Source: Datnioides undecimradiatus
Lineage: Eukaryota > Chordata > Actinopteri > Lobotiformes > Datnioididae
Direction of reading: 5' to 3'
NCBI GenBank assembly: GCA_008933995.1
Contig: WARS01000063.1
Span: 2,670,012 to 2,734,011 of the forward strand
Length of the DNA: 64,000 nucleotides
The stretch's first letter is position 1; the number at the start of each line of letters is the position of its first letter. The notes beneath the pieces are model-generated. The model saw only the letters and a list, made by a program, of their open reading frames with translations, was not told the DNA's origin and did not search any database. This document shows, piece by piece, positions 47,300-58,451 of the stretch. The translations under genes were made by a program, and so were the position numbers.

Positions 47300-49007
47300 T
47301 TATCTGCAGCTGCAGCTACCAGAGGCGTGGACATGAACCCTCCACAGGAGAAGGTCACAGCAACCAAACACTGGTGAAAGACAAGCGGCGTCAGCATCCA
47401 GTAGATGATGCTGAAAGGAGCAAAGACGTTCATCCAGAGTCGAACCAAACTCATCTGTCTTCGGCTGCAGGGGCAGCGGGTTCATGGCGTGGGTCTTTGT
47501 CTCACGACTACGGATGAACTGCAGCAACAGACCAACCAGTGCAACAGCTGCAACGGTCACAGCCAGCCCAACATGATGATGTGTCTGATGTCCATCTGCA
47601 GCGTTTCTATCTGCAGCGTTTGTATCTGCAGCATTTCCAGACTGAGGGCCTGAAAATCAACATTCACATTAGTCAGGTAAAGACTGGACAGTGATCCTGT
47701 GTCTGATCTGCTGATCATGCTACATGCGCACAGACAGCTCTCCACAAACATCTCACCTGCCAACCACCAGATTAATCCCTTTTGATTAGCGGATCAGTGA
47801 TGGCTCTTTTCGGTCTTGAACGACCTTGTGAAACTGCGACACTTACGTATGTTCCAAGCGTTGCTATGGGTCACGTTCTTCAGGATTAAAGACATCTCAC
47901 TCTTCAGATGGGTCACCAGCTCACTCGGTCCCTAAGGGTGGATGCTGGTAGTGTAGTAGTAACAAACGTCCTTCTCTGTAAAAAGGACGTACCCATTGTT
48001 CTGCAGGTCAGGTCTGGTCCACTTCACAAGCATGATGTCGGTAACATCAGTCCTACATGTCAGGGTGGCATTTTGTCCCAGCACAGCTTCCTCAGTTTCT
48101 AAGGAAGCCCCAGAGAAAAAGGTTTGGGGTTCATGTTGCAGTCAGGACCAACCAGCCAATCAACCTGACTTCAACCAGTCACTGTGATGTTGTCCACGCT
48201 ACAAGCAAGTGTCTTTGTTTCATGTTGAAAGGCTCTTTCCTCCGGCTGCTTGTCGCCATGTTTGCTGGTTGTAAAAGTGTGATAAACCCGGGTTTCTCGC
48301 CTGATCTGATGTCACTGAGGACCATCTCTGGAGCTTCTCAGCAGGAGACCGAGCTGCTCTCTCCTGTTTTCAGGTCATTGTTGGTTGAACTCTGAGCCAT
48401 TTAACACCTCGATCTGGCCGTCGTGCTCCTACTTCTGTTTGTCTTCAGATAACAGTTTCAGATGAAGCTGCTTCAGGCCGAGCCCTGAGTCGCTCAGGCT
48501 TCAGACTGATTTGGTAACAATGTAAATAGATTATGGTGACGTGTCGTCATCACAGCCATGAAACTATTCAACATCGGCCACTTCCTCATTTCATGCTGCG
48601 CCACAGCGCCAACACTTCTTTTGTCTGAACCTCGTTCAGACTCAGGCGTGGCCGATGATTCGACACCTTAGACGATTGTTAGACCATCTATGCGTCTGTC
48701 AAACAGACGTACTGTAGATGTTTCCCTGGTCAACAGAAACAGGCCACGCCCTTCCTCTAGTTATCGAAGCAAACAGCACATTTCAAAGCTGCATGCTGCA
48801 GCAGCAACAGAAGTCACATTTCAGACTTTCTTTATTCAAACACCTTCATGATCCAGAATCAGAGATAAACAGTGACTTTTCTAGAACAAGACAACGTGTG
48901 AGACCTGGTGCTGAATCCATCTGTAGGAAGAGACGTTGTTCTTTACCTGGAGAAGCCTGAGACAGAGGAAGCAGCAGGAACATGAACAGGAACATGAACT
49001 GAGCCAT
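47300..49007 (-). pseudogene. V-set Ig receptor (B7/butyrophilin-like), left-arm copy
   Basis: Minus strand, three exons. Exon 49007-48947: signal peptide MAQFMFLFMFLLLPLSQAS, phase 1. Exon 48098-47847: V-set domain ETEEAVLGQNATLTCRTDV, MLVKWTRPDLQNNGYVLF, SEMSLILKNVTHSNA. Exon 47649-47300: three copies of NAADxN/NAADGH, then a TM helix (LAVTVAAVALVGLLLQFI) and a tail of about 70 aa ending in TAA. It is broken in the V-set exon by an in-frame TAG (47934-47932) and an extra T near the end of the domain (NAW where NAGTYEC is expected). A GTAAGT donor remains. Exon phases (1-1) and spacing match a real gene. The family binds T-cell or innate-lymphocyte partners in other species; here nothing more can be said. 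The signal-peptide exon is duplicated in inverse at 63226. Confidence 0.75.
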
Positions 49008-49654
49008 TGGAGCTGAGTGGACGCTCTCCTGCAGCATTCAGCCTGTGACTGTGTTCAGCCTCTGACTGTGTTCAGCCTCTGTCTGTCTGCACATCCTCTG
49101 ACTGTGTACAGCCGCTGGAACTGGAACTGAACAGAAAGCAGTTTGCAGACAGTGAAGTGTTACTGAGCCTCAGTGGGTGGATCCTGTTTCAGTCATGTGA
49201 TTTACAGAAAGAGCAGGCAGAGACAAACGAAGATCGAAACTTAAGGCTGATGTGGGTCAAGGCCAGTCCAGCATATTTCTGTTTCATGATGAAAATGTGT
49301 GATCTATAAAAACATCCTGTCTGTCAGGCTCATGTAACATGAGTGTGGAGTAAATCATTTCATGTTTCTGCACTGAATGTTTTGCAGTCATGAGGTTGGA
49401 CGATGAATTAAACCAGAACTTCCAGAAACCAGAATTTCACTGATTTACAGTCTGATGGCAGTGATGACGATCTTTCCACCATGAACACTGAAGATAAAAT
49501 AAACCACTGTGATCCAGATCCGAACTATGTGGACGAGGTTTACTGATCCTGCTCACTGTATTCTGCTGCCCTGCAGGCAGCACTGCCCCCTGCAGGGCAG
49601 CAGCTGCAGTGTCATGGGGCTGATCTGGAGACAGGTTCAGTTTCCAGCTGTCAC

Positions 49655-49846
49655 GTGTTTGCAGCGACCACAGGAGCAACAGCCATGAAACACGCTGCCA
49701 TGGACAAACTGCCAAGGTTGCAGATACACATGCACACAGGCAAGAGCAGGAAATGTGCAGCCATAGGGCAGCCATGTAAAGTGTGCCACAAGAAAAATCA
49801 CTGTGCAGCAATGTGCAAGTCAGATGGACAGAAGAACTGGAGATGA
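49655..49846 (+). mobile_element. Ty3/Gypsy-type gag zinc-knuckle remnant (fossil)
   Basis: A short stretch encodes a CCHC zinc knuckle (C-x2-C-x4-H-x4-C in CKVCHKKNHCAAMC) preceded by a basic segment, as at the gag/pol junction of Ty3/Gypsy retrotransposons. Only a broken fragment with no terminal repeats. Its inverse copy is at 62230-62421, so it was present before the palindrome formed. Confidence 0.6.
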
Positions 49847-49919
49847 ACACCAAAGTATTATTAGCATAGATTATTATAAACTGACTCAGGGCAGACTGCA
49901 GCATTGTCAGGAAGGACAT

Positions 49920-52080
49920 TCAGTGCTCTGGAGGTGAAACAGAGGCTGAAGACATGTAGAAGCAAATCCGTTGCATTCTCTGGCCACAAGATGGCGCCTT
50001 TGGGTAAAAGGTCAAAAACACAAAACTGACTGTGAGGTCATTCAACAGGATGAAGAGACTGTGTGAAAGAAAGAAGACCATGAGGATCTCTTCAAAGGGA
50101 TTAGGGAAGTCTGCCCCTGGTCAACACCACCTTGGAACATCATGCAGTCAAACCTACTGTGCACCGAGAGGAATCCCTGCTGCACTCAGGACAGAGGAAC
50201 AAATGAGCAAAACAAAGTGAGCCAACTGAGAGGGTCAGCGGCCTGGTGACTGAACACCAGAACACGCAATGATCCCAAAGATCTGAATCAGGCGATGGAG
50301 AGGCGCTATCCTACTCACTGTGGCAGAGGTTGGGGTCATGTATGCCCAATGCAAAGGCCTGTTCCGGGACTCCAGGCTGATCAGGGCTAGAAGTGGCCTT
50401 CTCGTCATACCAGCTGAGCTGCTCCAGAGAGCCTGCTGCACTGATGAGTGAGACCTGTAATTATTACTGAGGACTAGCTTGTGTGGGGAGATGCTGTGGA
50501 AGAGCGAGACAGGACAACCTCAGACCAGATAAAGACAACTGCAAGTCTCGAAGGTCAGAGACAGAGTTCATCAGACAGACTGTGACGCTGGGCTGAACCC
50601 GCCTCCACCAGAGCACAGAGCCTACAGAGATTCATGGGATGATTCAGGATCTGGACAAGTTCATTAACAACTGGTCACAGAGCAGTGCACGCTGAGACAG
50701 CTGCTCCAGACTGATGCAGAGTGGGAAGAAGCTCAGCAGCAGAGTTCCTCTGATCCAGGACCATGACAGAGACCATCAGTCACCATGTCACAAAGATCAC
50801 AGGTCTGGCGACTCTGCCAACAAGCAGGCAGGTACAACCTCACATCCAACCAGATCAGGTAGACCAAAGTCCTGCAGGGACCAGAGAAGCAACACCTTTG
50901 TGACTGTGACTGAGATATGACGTCATCTTTACTAGAAGGTCCACCTCCAGCAGCTTTGGATCAGGAATGTTCATGTTGAGCTTCATGTTCATGGGACTCA
51001 TCAGTTTGGGCAGTGAGTCAGTTTAAGTGTCCTGCAGTGAACGTCAGAATTTCTCGGAGCTTGTTACAGGGGCCGTTCGTGTCAGAGGTGTGTCCCTCCC
51101 AGGTACACACTTCTATTGCCTGAGGAGGAGCTGCATGATGACATGTTCAGGGGTCCGAGTTGTGGACGCCCATGTAGATGGCTGTTCATAGAGGTAACTA
51201 GGTAACATGGCGGCTTGCAGGGGCTGACGCTGTTTCTGACCCGTCTGAAGTGCAACAGCCGCCTGCACCCACCACCACTTGTCTACACCGCTTACATCCG
51301 CCTACACCTGTCTACACCCACCTACACCGCCTGGGTCTGGAAGCTTCCATTCACTCCTGATCCAGGAGCAAGGACAGAGTCTCTGAGGAGAGCGTTGCAT
51401 CCTAGGGAGATCTTTCCAGTGGAACACGCCCCTCTTCAGATATCAGTCACCTTGATTGGGCCGCTGCAGCTGATTGATCAAGTGTCTGGTTCAAGTCTGT
51501 AATGACAAACCTGTTTGTTTGTCAGACAGGTTTCATTTTCATCCGTGACACTTTATCACAGAAAGCGGTCACAGAGGAACTTTCAGCAGCACCTTGACTT
51601 CACTGCTCATACTGTCGTCCGCTCTGCAGTTCACTGAGACCTTGGTCCAAACAGTTTCCAGAGTCAGAGGAGCCTGAACATCAGCCCATGTAAAGACGCA
51701 GCCTGTGAGCAGCATGGACTCACTCAAAGCAGCTGCTGCTGCTGCACTGACAGATACCACGGCCTCATACACCGCCCTGCAGGTGGTCACATGACTTCCT
51801 GACAATATGACCGTAGAAAAGTGTGTCAGCTGATCTGACCGTGAGCTGTGACCTGATGTCTAAAAAAGTTCAAGAAGGCTGATGGATATAACTGTCAGCA
51901 TCTCACCTGAAAACACGGCTCATCCAGATATGATAGGATATGACATCAAGCGCACTGTGATGTCATGTGATCCTGTGACCTGTCGGACCATGGAGGAGCA
52001 GCTGGAGACGTCTGAATGGCTCCAGACCAGGGCTGGAGATGCTGTCAGTCGGGCCGCCAGAGAGCAGCTTCAGGGCCTTC
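49920..52080. other. Left-arm interior, no gene recognised
   Basis: Sequence shared with the right arm (58450-62000) but without protein domains I can name. A stretch at 51882-52088 is open (MDITVSISPENTAHP...EWLQTRAGDAVSRAAREQL). Its right-arm counterpart is shifted and interrupted, so I do not call it coding. Confidence 0.35.
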
Positions 52081-52086
52081 CATGGT

Positions 52087-52087
52087 G

Positions 52088-52138
<51 letters not shown>
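52087..52138. repeat. (GT)n microsatellite, left arm
   Basis: About 25 GT repeats. The mirror copy is the (CA)n at 58398-58438. Confidence 0.95.
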
Positions 52139-52139
<1 letters not shown>

Positions 52140-52383
52140 TTCTATCTCCAGACACACACAGCTTTATGAAACTCACCCTCACCCACTTCTCAGCCAATGA
52201 GAGCGGCCGTTAGCGACTCGCTGACATCACTGATGACACGGGTCAGTCCGCTAAATAAAAAGAGTGTTTCCTGCAAACTGCTGAGAGCGAACCACAGCAG
52301 CGCCGCGCAGAGAGGAAGGAGCAGTGCCGCTCTGAGCGACCGCTGAACCTTCTTGTGCTGGTCTCAGGTGACCCAGGGTCAAC

Positions 52384-55300
52384 ATGGACCGTCCGTCTCC
52401 CACAGTGGCTGCTGCTGGTGGTACAGCTCTGATTCATGTGTGTTACAGGCTGCCTCCAGACTCCCAACAGGTCCAGCCACAACAGCTGGTCACATAAGGA
52501 GTCTGAGCAGCAGGTCCATTTAGGACAGTCAGGAGAAAGCTTTTGACTGTTTCACATGATCGTCTTCACTCAAACCAGAGCAGATTGAAACATGTTGCAG
52601 CTGAAGAAGCTGCAGAGCGACTTTAGTGTTTGCTCAGACTCTGGTGTCTGCGCAGATTCATCCATGTCCCAGCTGCTCTAGCTCACTGCTGTCCTCAGCG
52701 CCGTGTCTCTTTGGTCCAGGCCTCCAGTCTCATCTGTTCTCTGCAGAGTTGTCTGAAATCACTGTGTGGCTGTTTCCTCAGCAGGACAGCCAGGGTTTCC
52801 GTCTTATTTGCATCAACCAACCTGAGTATCGTTTCTCTTTAGCTCTGACCTCAGTGCTGTGCAGCTCAACACACCAAGGTGAGTATGCTTCTTCTGTGTC
52901 AGCTGGAAACTACATAAACACGAAGACCAACCAATCAAACCTTTGCATGTTGGAAACATGAAGCCTGGTCTTCTGCTGCGTTCGACACCAGCTCAGAGTT
53001 ACACAACAGCACGCGAGAGCAGGAAGAGTCCAGCTCAGACCTGAAACACAGAGGAGATCAGTGCAGCTCAGCTGGAGAAAGAAGGAAGCGTGAGGATGTT
53101 GTTAGAGATGCTGATGATCATCTTTAACCAGCATATTTCATAGCTTAACCTCTGACGGTGAGTCCCCAGCAGCTCTCAGCTGTTTGAAGGAGACTCTGTC
53201 TCTCTGGCAAACCTGTGAGAGAGGAGCGACAGCTCTGCTGGATGGGCTGAGGAGAACACCAGCAAGAAACCCAGGACCCAGTGTGCAGACACAGGGAGCA
53301 TCAGCTGGTTCCTCTTTAGCAACTTCAGCTACACTGACCCATGGGACAGTGGGTTTGTATGAGTCAGAGAGGGAGCAGCCAGGGGCAGCATCAACATCAC
53401 TGTCACTGGTGAGAGGAGACTGGTGAGTGTGTGTTGAGGTGAAGCTGTGTAGACAATTAGCAGCTGTAGTTTGTCTCCCATGTTCAGGTGGAGCAGTGAT
53501 CCTGCAGAGTCCTGTCTCCTGTGATGGAGGGAGATGATGTCACTCTGCGCTGTCAATCAAAGACCCCTCCCTCCAACCTCGCCGCCACTTTCTATAAAGA
53601 TGGCTCCCTCATCAGGTCTGAGCCCACTGGGTCCTGACCATCGCCATGTTTCTGGTCTGATGAAGGCCTCTGCAAGTGTCACATATGAGCAGTGGAGAGT
53701 CTCCTTCCAGCTGGATCTCTGTCTGGTGAGCAGGTTAAAGACTCAGGTTTGTTCACAGAGCTGGCTGACACAGCAGTCAGTAAGAAAACAAGCAGAGCTG
53801 CTGAACGATCGACCTCAATTTCTGTTTGTTCTTTCAGAGAAACCAAAATCTACAAGTCCTCCTTCACCCACCACTGACAGTTATTACACCACAGCCAGTC
53901 CCTCTAAGCCGGTGCCTGTCCTCTCTCTCTTTGTTCTGGTTCCACTGGTCCTCCTGGTCCTCCTGGTCCTCCTGGTCCTCCTGGTGAGATGGTGTGTGCA
54001 TGCAAAGAGCAGAAGGTGGGAACAGTCACATGATCTGTGGTCCCACATTAAAATCACGAACACTTGTTGAATGTGTCAGACAGGCGTCAACTGTGATGAT
54101 GCAAAGAGAGGCTCAAGCTAGTTCAACTGTCTGTTTGTTGTGGTTCACTGCAGGCAATGAAGATGGAGACGATGACATCACAGATGACATCACATACAGC
54201 GATGTCAGAATATCACGCCCCCATCAACAGCCAATCAGACGAGGTGGAGGTAATGATGGTTTTACTGATTCACTCAGGGACGGTGTGTGTTCTTGTACCT
54301 TTGTGAGGACCAGTGCTCAGTTTTACTGTTTACCACTTTTACAGACTGATATTTGATAAAGTTCAAGCTCTGTGTTTTCAGTCCACTAGGCCTGAATCAG
54401 AGTGCTGGACGGCTCTGAGGTCGTCCAGCTTCCTGTTTATTGGATAAGCAGAGGTCGGTATCCTTTAAAGAAGCGCCAGAAGAAAACAGAAAAATAAGAG
54501 CAGAGAAAGTTCAGATTTGTGTCTGTCAACTCACAAACCTATATAACTAGACAGCAGCTGATCTGTTTGAGAGTCTATTCATTTAATGTGATGAAACGCC
54601 TTTGAACCCTTCAGATCACACGCTCGGTCAAACTGTGCACATGTTTAACAATATATGGCAAAAATTCTATTTCTTTGTGTTCTTAATCGCTCAATCACAT
54701 TTATTCATGTCAGACTAAATAAGCTGCTTCAGGCGCTTAGACAACTGATAACATGTCAGCATAATGAAGCCACACAGTCTCAACATGCAGAAACGGTAGA
54801 CGTCCAGTTCCTCCGTTAGATGACACTGTGGTTTATGTTCCCCTCCGGCTGTGCAGCTTCTCTGCAGAAGCCACACACAGAGTGTGAGCGTCTGCTCGCT
54901 CAGCTAACATGAAACCAGCTTTAAGGAGCCTGGTGGTTTAATTTGATTCCTGAACTTTGCACAGATCAGGGGAGTTCAGGCTTCCGGGACGAGCCGCTCT
55001 GCTTTAGCTAGTTATGTTTCTGGTGGTGAAATGTGCCGATGTGCACAGATCAGTGAAAGCTCTGTGGTAGTCCAGTTTCCTGTTTCAGATGAATACACCG
55101 CCCTTATATTCACTCTGTTATTAGTCACAGCAGTGTTGATGCCATTCGTGATGACATATGACTTTATTTATACAGCATGAATACTCTTCTTGGTGTGTTG
55201 CAGGACCTGCTGTGGTGTTGTAGCAGTCAGTGTTGTGGTATCAGTTGTAGTACTGCAGTACTGTGATTACTGTGTACTTTCAGACCGCGATGCTGTCGTT

Positions 55301-55636
55301 TACTCGGAGGTGAGGCGAGCAGAAGACGTCAGTTATGGACAGAATTGTCATCAAAGACATAAAGTCAGAAGCAGGGCAGAGGTACAGCTGCCTCTACACG
55401 TTACACATCAGCTGACACGAACAGGCTTTTTCCCCCTGCCTCCTATCTTTATGCTAAGCTAAGCTAACAGCATACTTGAGGAGATCTTTAATCTTGATCT
55501 TCTGTGTGTGTTCAGGGTCTACTCTTCACTGAGGCCGACCTTCACCCCTCAGGCCAGACCTTTGGGGTCCACAGAGACCCTCACTGCTCAGGATGTTTCT
55601 TCTGCTCCTCTTGCTGCGTCTCTGCAGGATCAATAA
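52384..55636 (+). pseudogene. Fc receptor-like gene B with three-ITIM tail; Ig exons damaged
   Basis: Same family as A and C. Exons: signal peptide at 52384 (MDRPSP; an extra C breaks the frame relative to gene C), 24-bp mini-exon 52855-52878, D1 about 53163-53409, D2 53488-53725, stalk/TM 53838-54015 ([14 protein letters not shown], then VPVLSLFVLVPLVLLVLLVL), tail 54154-54243 (DDITYSDVRI), 55284-55381 (DAVVYSEVRRAEDVSYGQ, then a one-base shift) and 55516-55636 (RVYSSLRPTFTPQ ... SLQDQ). ITYSDV and VVYSEV are canonical ITIMs. D1 and D2 carry several indels and stops, while the tail exons are better preserved. That is odd for a dead gene and may indicate local assembly error. Stop TAA 55634-55636 overlaps the poly(A) signal. 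Confidence 0.75.
54244..55283 (+). other. Gene B intron between ITIM exons
   Basis: About 1 kb of unique-looking sequence in the palindrome spacer without recognised coding or mobile content. Confidence 0.4.
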
Positions 55637-55637
55637 A
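55632..55637 (+). promoter_or_regulatory. Poly(A) signal overlapping gene B stop codon
   Basis: AATAAA spans the last codon CAA and the TAA stop. If used, the 3' UTR would be only about 20 nt. Confidence 0.5.
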
Positions 55638-56047
55638 CTTCTGTTTCACCTTATTTGCCTAGGTATTGGTTCTGTGGTTTCACAAAGCTGTTGATGGAAA
55701 ACTTGACTCTATTTGGTTTGGTTGTGGTTAACTGCCACACCCCTCCTAAAGACAGCGACAAAGAAGAACAAAACAAACTTAAGCTTCGACCGCAGAGTGT
55801 GAGCAGCACAGACTCACACTTTGTGTGTTTGAGCAATCGATGAACTTCTAATGAGCAGGTTTTTTCTGAGAAAGCTTGGTTTAACCATCACAAACACCAT
55901 CAGGGCCTGTTTTTCCTGGCGGCTGCAGGTTTTATACAGACACACACACTGTTGAAGCTATAATCATAGACCTGCCTGATGTTGTTCCAGTGAGCGATGA
56001 GCGCAGAAACAAAAACCACACAATCACCAAACTGAGAGACACAATGT

Positions 56048-56053
56048 TTTATT
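56048..56053 (-). promoter_or_regulatory. Candidate poly(A) signal of gene C
   Basis: TTTATT on the + strand reads AATAAA on the minus strand, about 410 bp after the TM exon of gene C. Confidence 0.35.
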
Positions 56054-56465
56054 TGATATGAACAGATTAAAATCTCTCTTCTGCACAAACAAACATGACT
56101 TCATGAGGCGGGAGGAGCTGAGGCTCTGCTGCTGCTGCTGAACTGGAGCATGTGGAGCTCCACAGGGACCAGTTCTGGGTCCTCCAACGTTCAGATCGGA
56201 GGTTTTTCTGCTGGTTTCCTCAAACATTTCAAAAGAGCTGACACTTTGGACACGTTCAGCTCAAGTCGTGCTCTGTAGTAACAACACTGATGAGCATCAT
56301 CACAGACATCACCGCCTCATCCTGGGTTAGCGGAGGTCAGCATCATGGGCGGGCCTGTCACCACATCAGAGCAGGAGAGACAGAGACTGATCAATGGGCC
56401 CAGTCAATGAGACTGATCAATGGGGCTGATTGATTGTAAGGTCAGTGGATTTGAGTCAGAGTTAC

Positions 56466-58151
56466 CTGCGGCCTGTGTCTGTACAAAGACACCACCATGA
56501 GGACAGTGGAGATGCAGTACGGACAGAACACCACCAGGTGGCAGATCAGTCTGAGCACGGAGGCAGGGGGCGGGGCTGCAGAGAGAATCCCACCTGGTCA
56601 AGTGAATCTGGGTGAAATGCGTACTGAATTCAAAGATCACCTGCTCACCTGTGTAAGTGTCAGTGGTGTAATAACTGTCAGTGGTGGGTGAAGGAGGACT
56701 TGTAGATTTTGGTTTCTCTGAAAGAACAAACAGGAGAGGTGAGGTCGATCGCGTTCAGCAGCTCTGTTTGTTTCTCTACTGACTGCTGTGTCGTCAGCTC
56801 AGGAACAAACCCAGAGAGTCTTTAACCTGCTCACCTGTGACAGAGATCCAGCTGGGTGGAGACTCTCCACTGCTCATGTGACACTTGTAGAGGCCTTCAT
56901 TAGACCTGGAAACATGGCGGATGGTCATGTGACCCGTGGGCTCAGTCCTGATGAGGGAGCCATCTTTATAGAAATTGGTGGTGAGGTTGGAGGGAGTGGT
57001 GCTTTGATTGACAGCTCAGAGTAGTCATCTCCCTCCATCACAGGGAGGACAGGACTCTGCAGGATCACTGCTCCACCTGAACATGGAGACAAACTACAGC
57101 GTTTAATTGTCTACACACAGCTTCATAACACACACTCACCAGTCTCCTCTCTGTTGACAGTGATGTTGATGCTGTTCCTGGCTGCTCACTCTCTGTGGAC
57201 TCACCAGTAAACTCCCTACATGGGTCAGTGTAGCTGAAGCTACAGGAGGAACCAGCTGATGTTCCCCAGTCGCCACACTGGGTCCTGGTTTCTCTGCTGG
57301 TGTTCCTCCTCAGCGTCCATCCAGCAGAGCTGTCGTCCTCCTCACAGCTCAGAGAGACAGAGTCTCCTTCAAACAACTGAGGAAGCTGCTGGGACTCGTC
57401 AGAGGCTGCTGGGAGGAACATGTGCTGTTAAAAATGATCATCAGCATCTCCTAACAACATCCCTCACGCTCCTTCTTTCTCCAGCTGAGCTGCACTGATC
57501 TCTTCTGTGTTTCAGGTCTGAGCTGGACTCTTCCTGCTCTCTGCGTGTTGTCAGGTGTAACTCTGAGCTGGTGTCGAACGCAGCAGAAGACCAGGCTTCA
57601 TGTTTCCAACATGCAAAGGTTTGATTGGTTGGTCTTCTGCAGCGATGTAGTTCCAGCCAGCACAGAGAAGCATACTCTGGTGTGTTGAGCTGCACAGCAC
57701 TGAGGTCCAGAGCTAAAAGCGATACTCCAGGTTGGTTGGATGCAACAAGACGGAAACCCTGGCTGTCTGCTGAAACAGCCACACAGTGATTTCAGACAAC
57801 TCTGCAGAAGACAGATGAGACTCGAGGCCTGGACCAAGAGACAGGCGCTGAGGACAGCAGTGAGCTAGAGGGACATGGATGAATCTGCGCAGACACCAGA
57901 GTCTGAGCAAACACTAAAGTCGCTCTGCAGCTTCTTCAGCTGCAACATGTTTCAATCTGCTCTGGTTTGAGTGAAGACGATCATGTGAAACAGTCAAAAG
58001 CTCCTGACTGTCCTAAATGGACCTGCTGCTCAGACTCCTCATGTGACCAGCTGCTGGCGTCGGACCTGTTGAGTCTGAGTGCAGCCTGTAACACACGTGA
58101 ATCAGAGCTGTACTCACTCAGCAGCAGCCACTGTGGAGACGGACGGTCCAT
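56466..58151 (-). CDS. Fc receptor-like gene C: two Ig domains and TM, no ITIM seen
   Basis: Minus strand. Exon 58151-58118 encodes [11 protein letters not shown], phase 1. A mini-exon about 57699-57677 (LCSSTH) lacks the donor present in gene B. D1 is 57408-57140 ([31 protein letters not shown]). D2 is 57076-56835 ([41 protein letters not shown]). Stalk is 56717-56649 ([20 protein letters not shown]). The TM exon 56575-56466 reads [17 protein letters not shown] then [16 protein letters not shown], a TM type common in fish Fc-receptor-like proteins. D1 loses frame near the WCE motif, and the CysSer region of D2 has an indel (GDDYSEL-like). The tail after RHRPQ was not found, so signalling, if any, would need a partner. 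Expression status unknown. Confidence 0.7.
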
Positions 58152-58395
58152 GTTGACCCTGGGTCACTGAGACCAGCACAGAAAGGTTCCATGATCGCTC
58201 AGAGCGGCGCTGCTCCCTTCACTCTCTGCCTTGGCGCTGCTGTGGTTAGCTCTCCAGCAGTTGCAGGAAACACTCTTTTTGTTAGCGGACTGACCCGGTG
58301 TCATCAGTGATGTCAGCTGAGTGCTTCTTGGCTTCTCATTGGCTGAAAGTGATGGTGAGGTGGGTTTCATAAGCTGTGTGTGTCTGAGATAGGAA

Positions 58396-58439
<44 letters not shown>

Positions 58440-58440
58440 C
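58396..58440. repeat. (CA)n microsatellite, right arm
   Basis: Mirror of the GT tract at 52087-52138, shorter here. Confidence 0.95.
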
Positions 58441-58451
58441 ACCATGAAGTG

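Larger units (their letters stand above)
48660..53893. repeat. Palindrome, left arm
   Basis: The reverse complement of 56664-63580 with interruptions. Matching landmarks: TCTATGCGTCTGTC (48689 with 63550), V-set signal peptide (49007 with 63226), gag scrap (49655 with 62421), Fc-receptor start codon (52384 with 58151), D1 exon (53163 with 57408), stalk exon (53838 with 56717). Homology ends inside the stalk exon near ATTACACCAC. Confidence 0.9.

Noticed and set aside
50235-50441. Minus-strand frame resembling a mobile-element protein
   Set aside because: No motif that I can assign to a reverse transcriptase or integrase, and the inverse copy is interrupted.
51882-52088. Open frame MDITVSISPENTAHP...
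   Set aside because: The matching region in the other palindrome arm is not open, so selection for coding is not evident.
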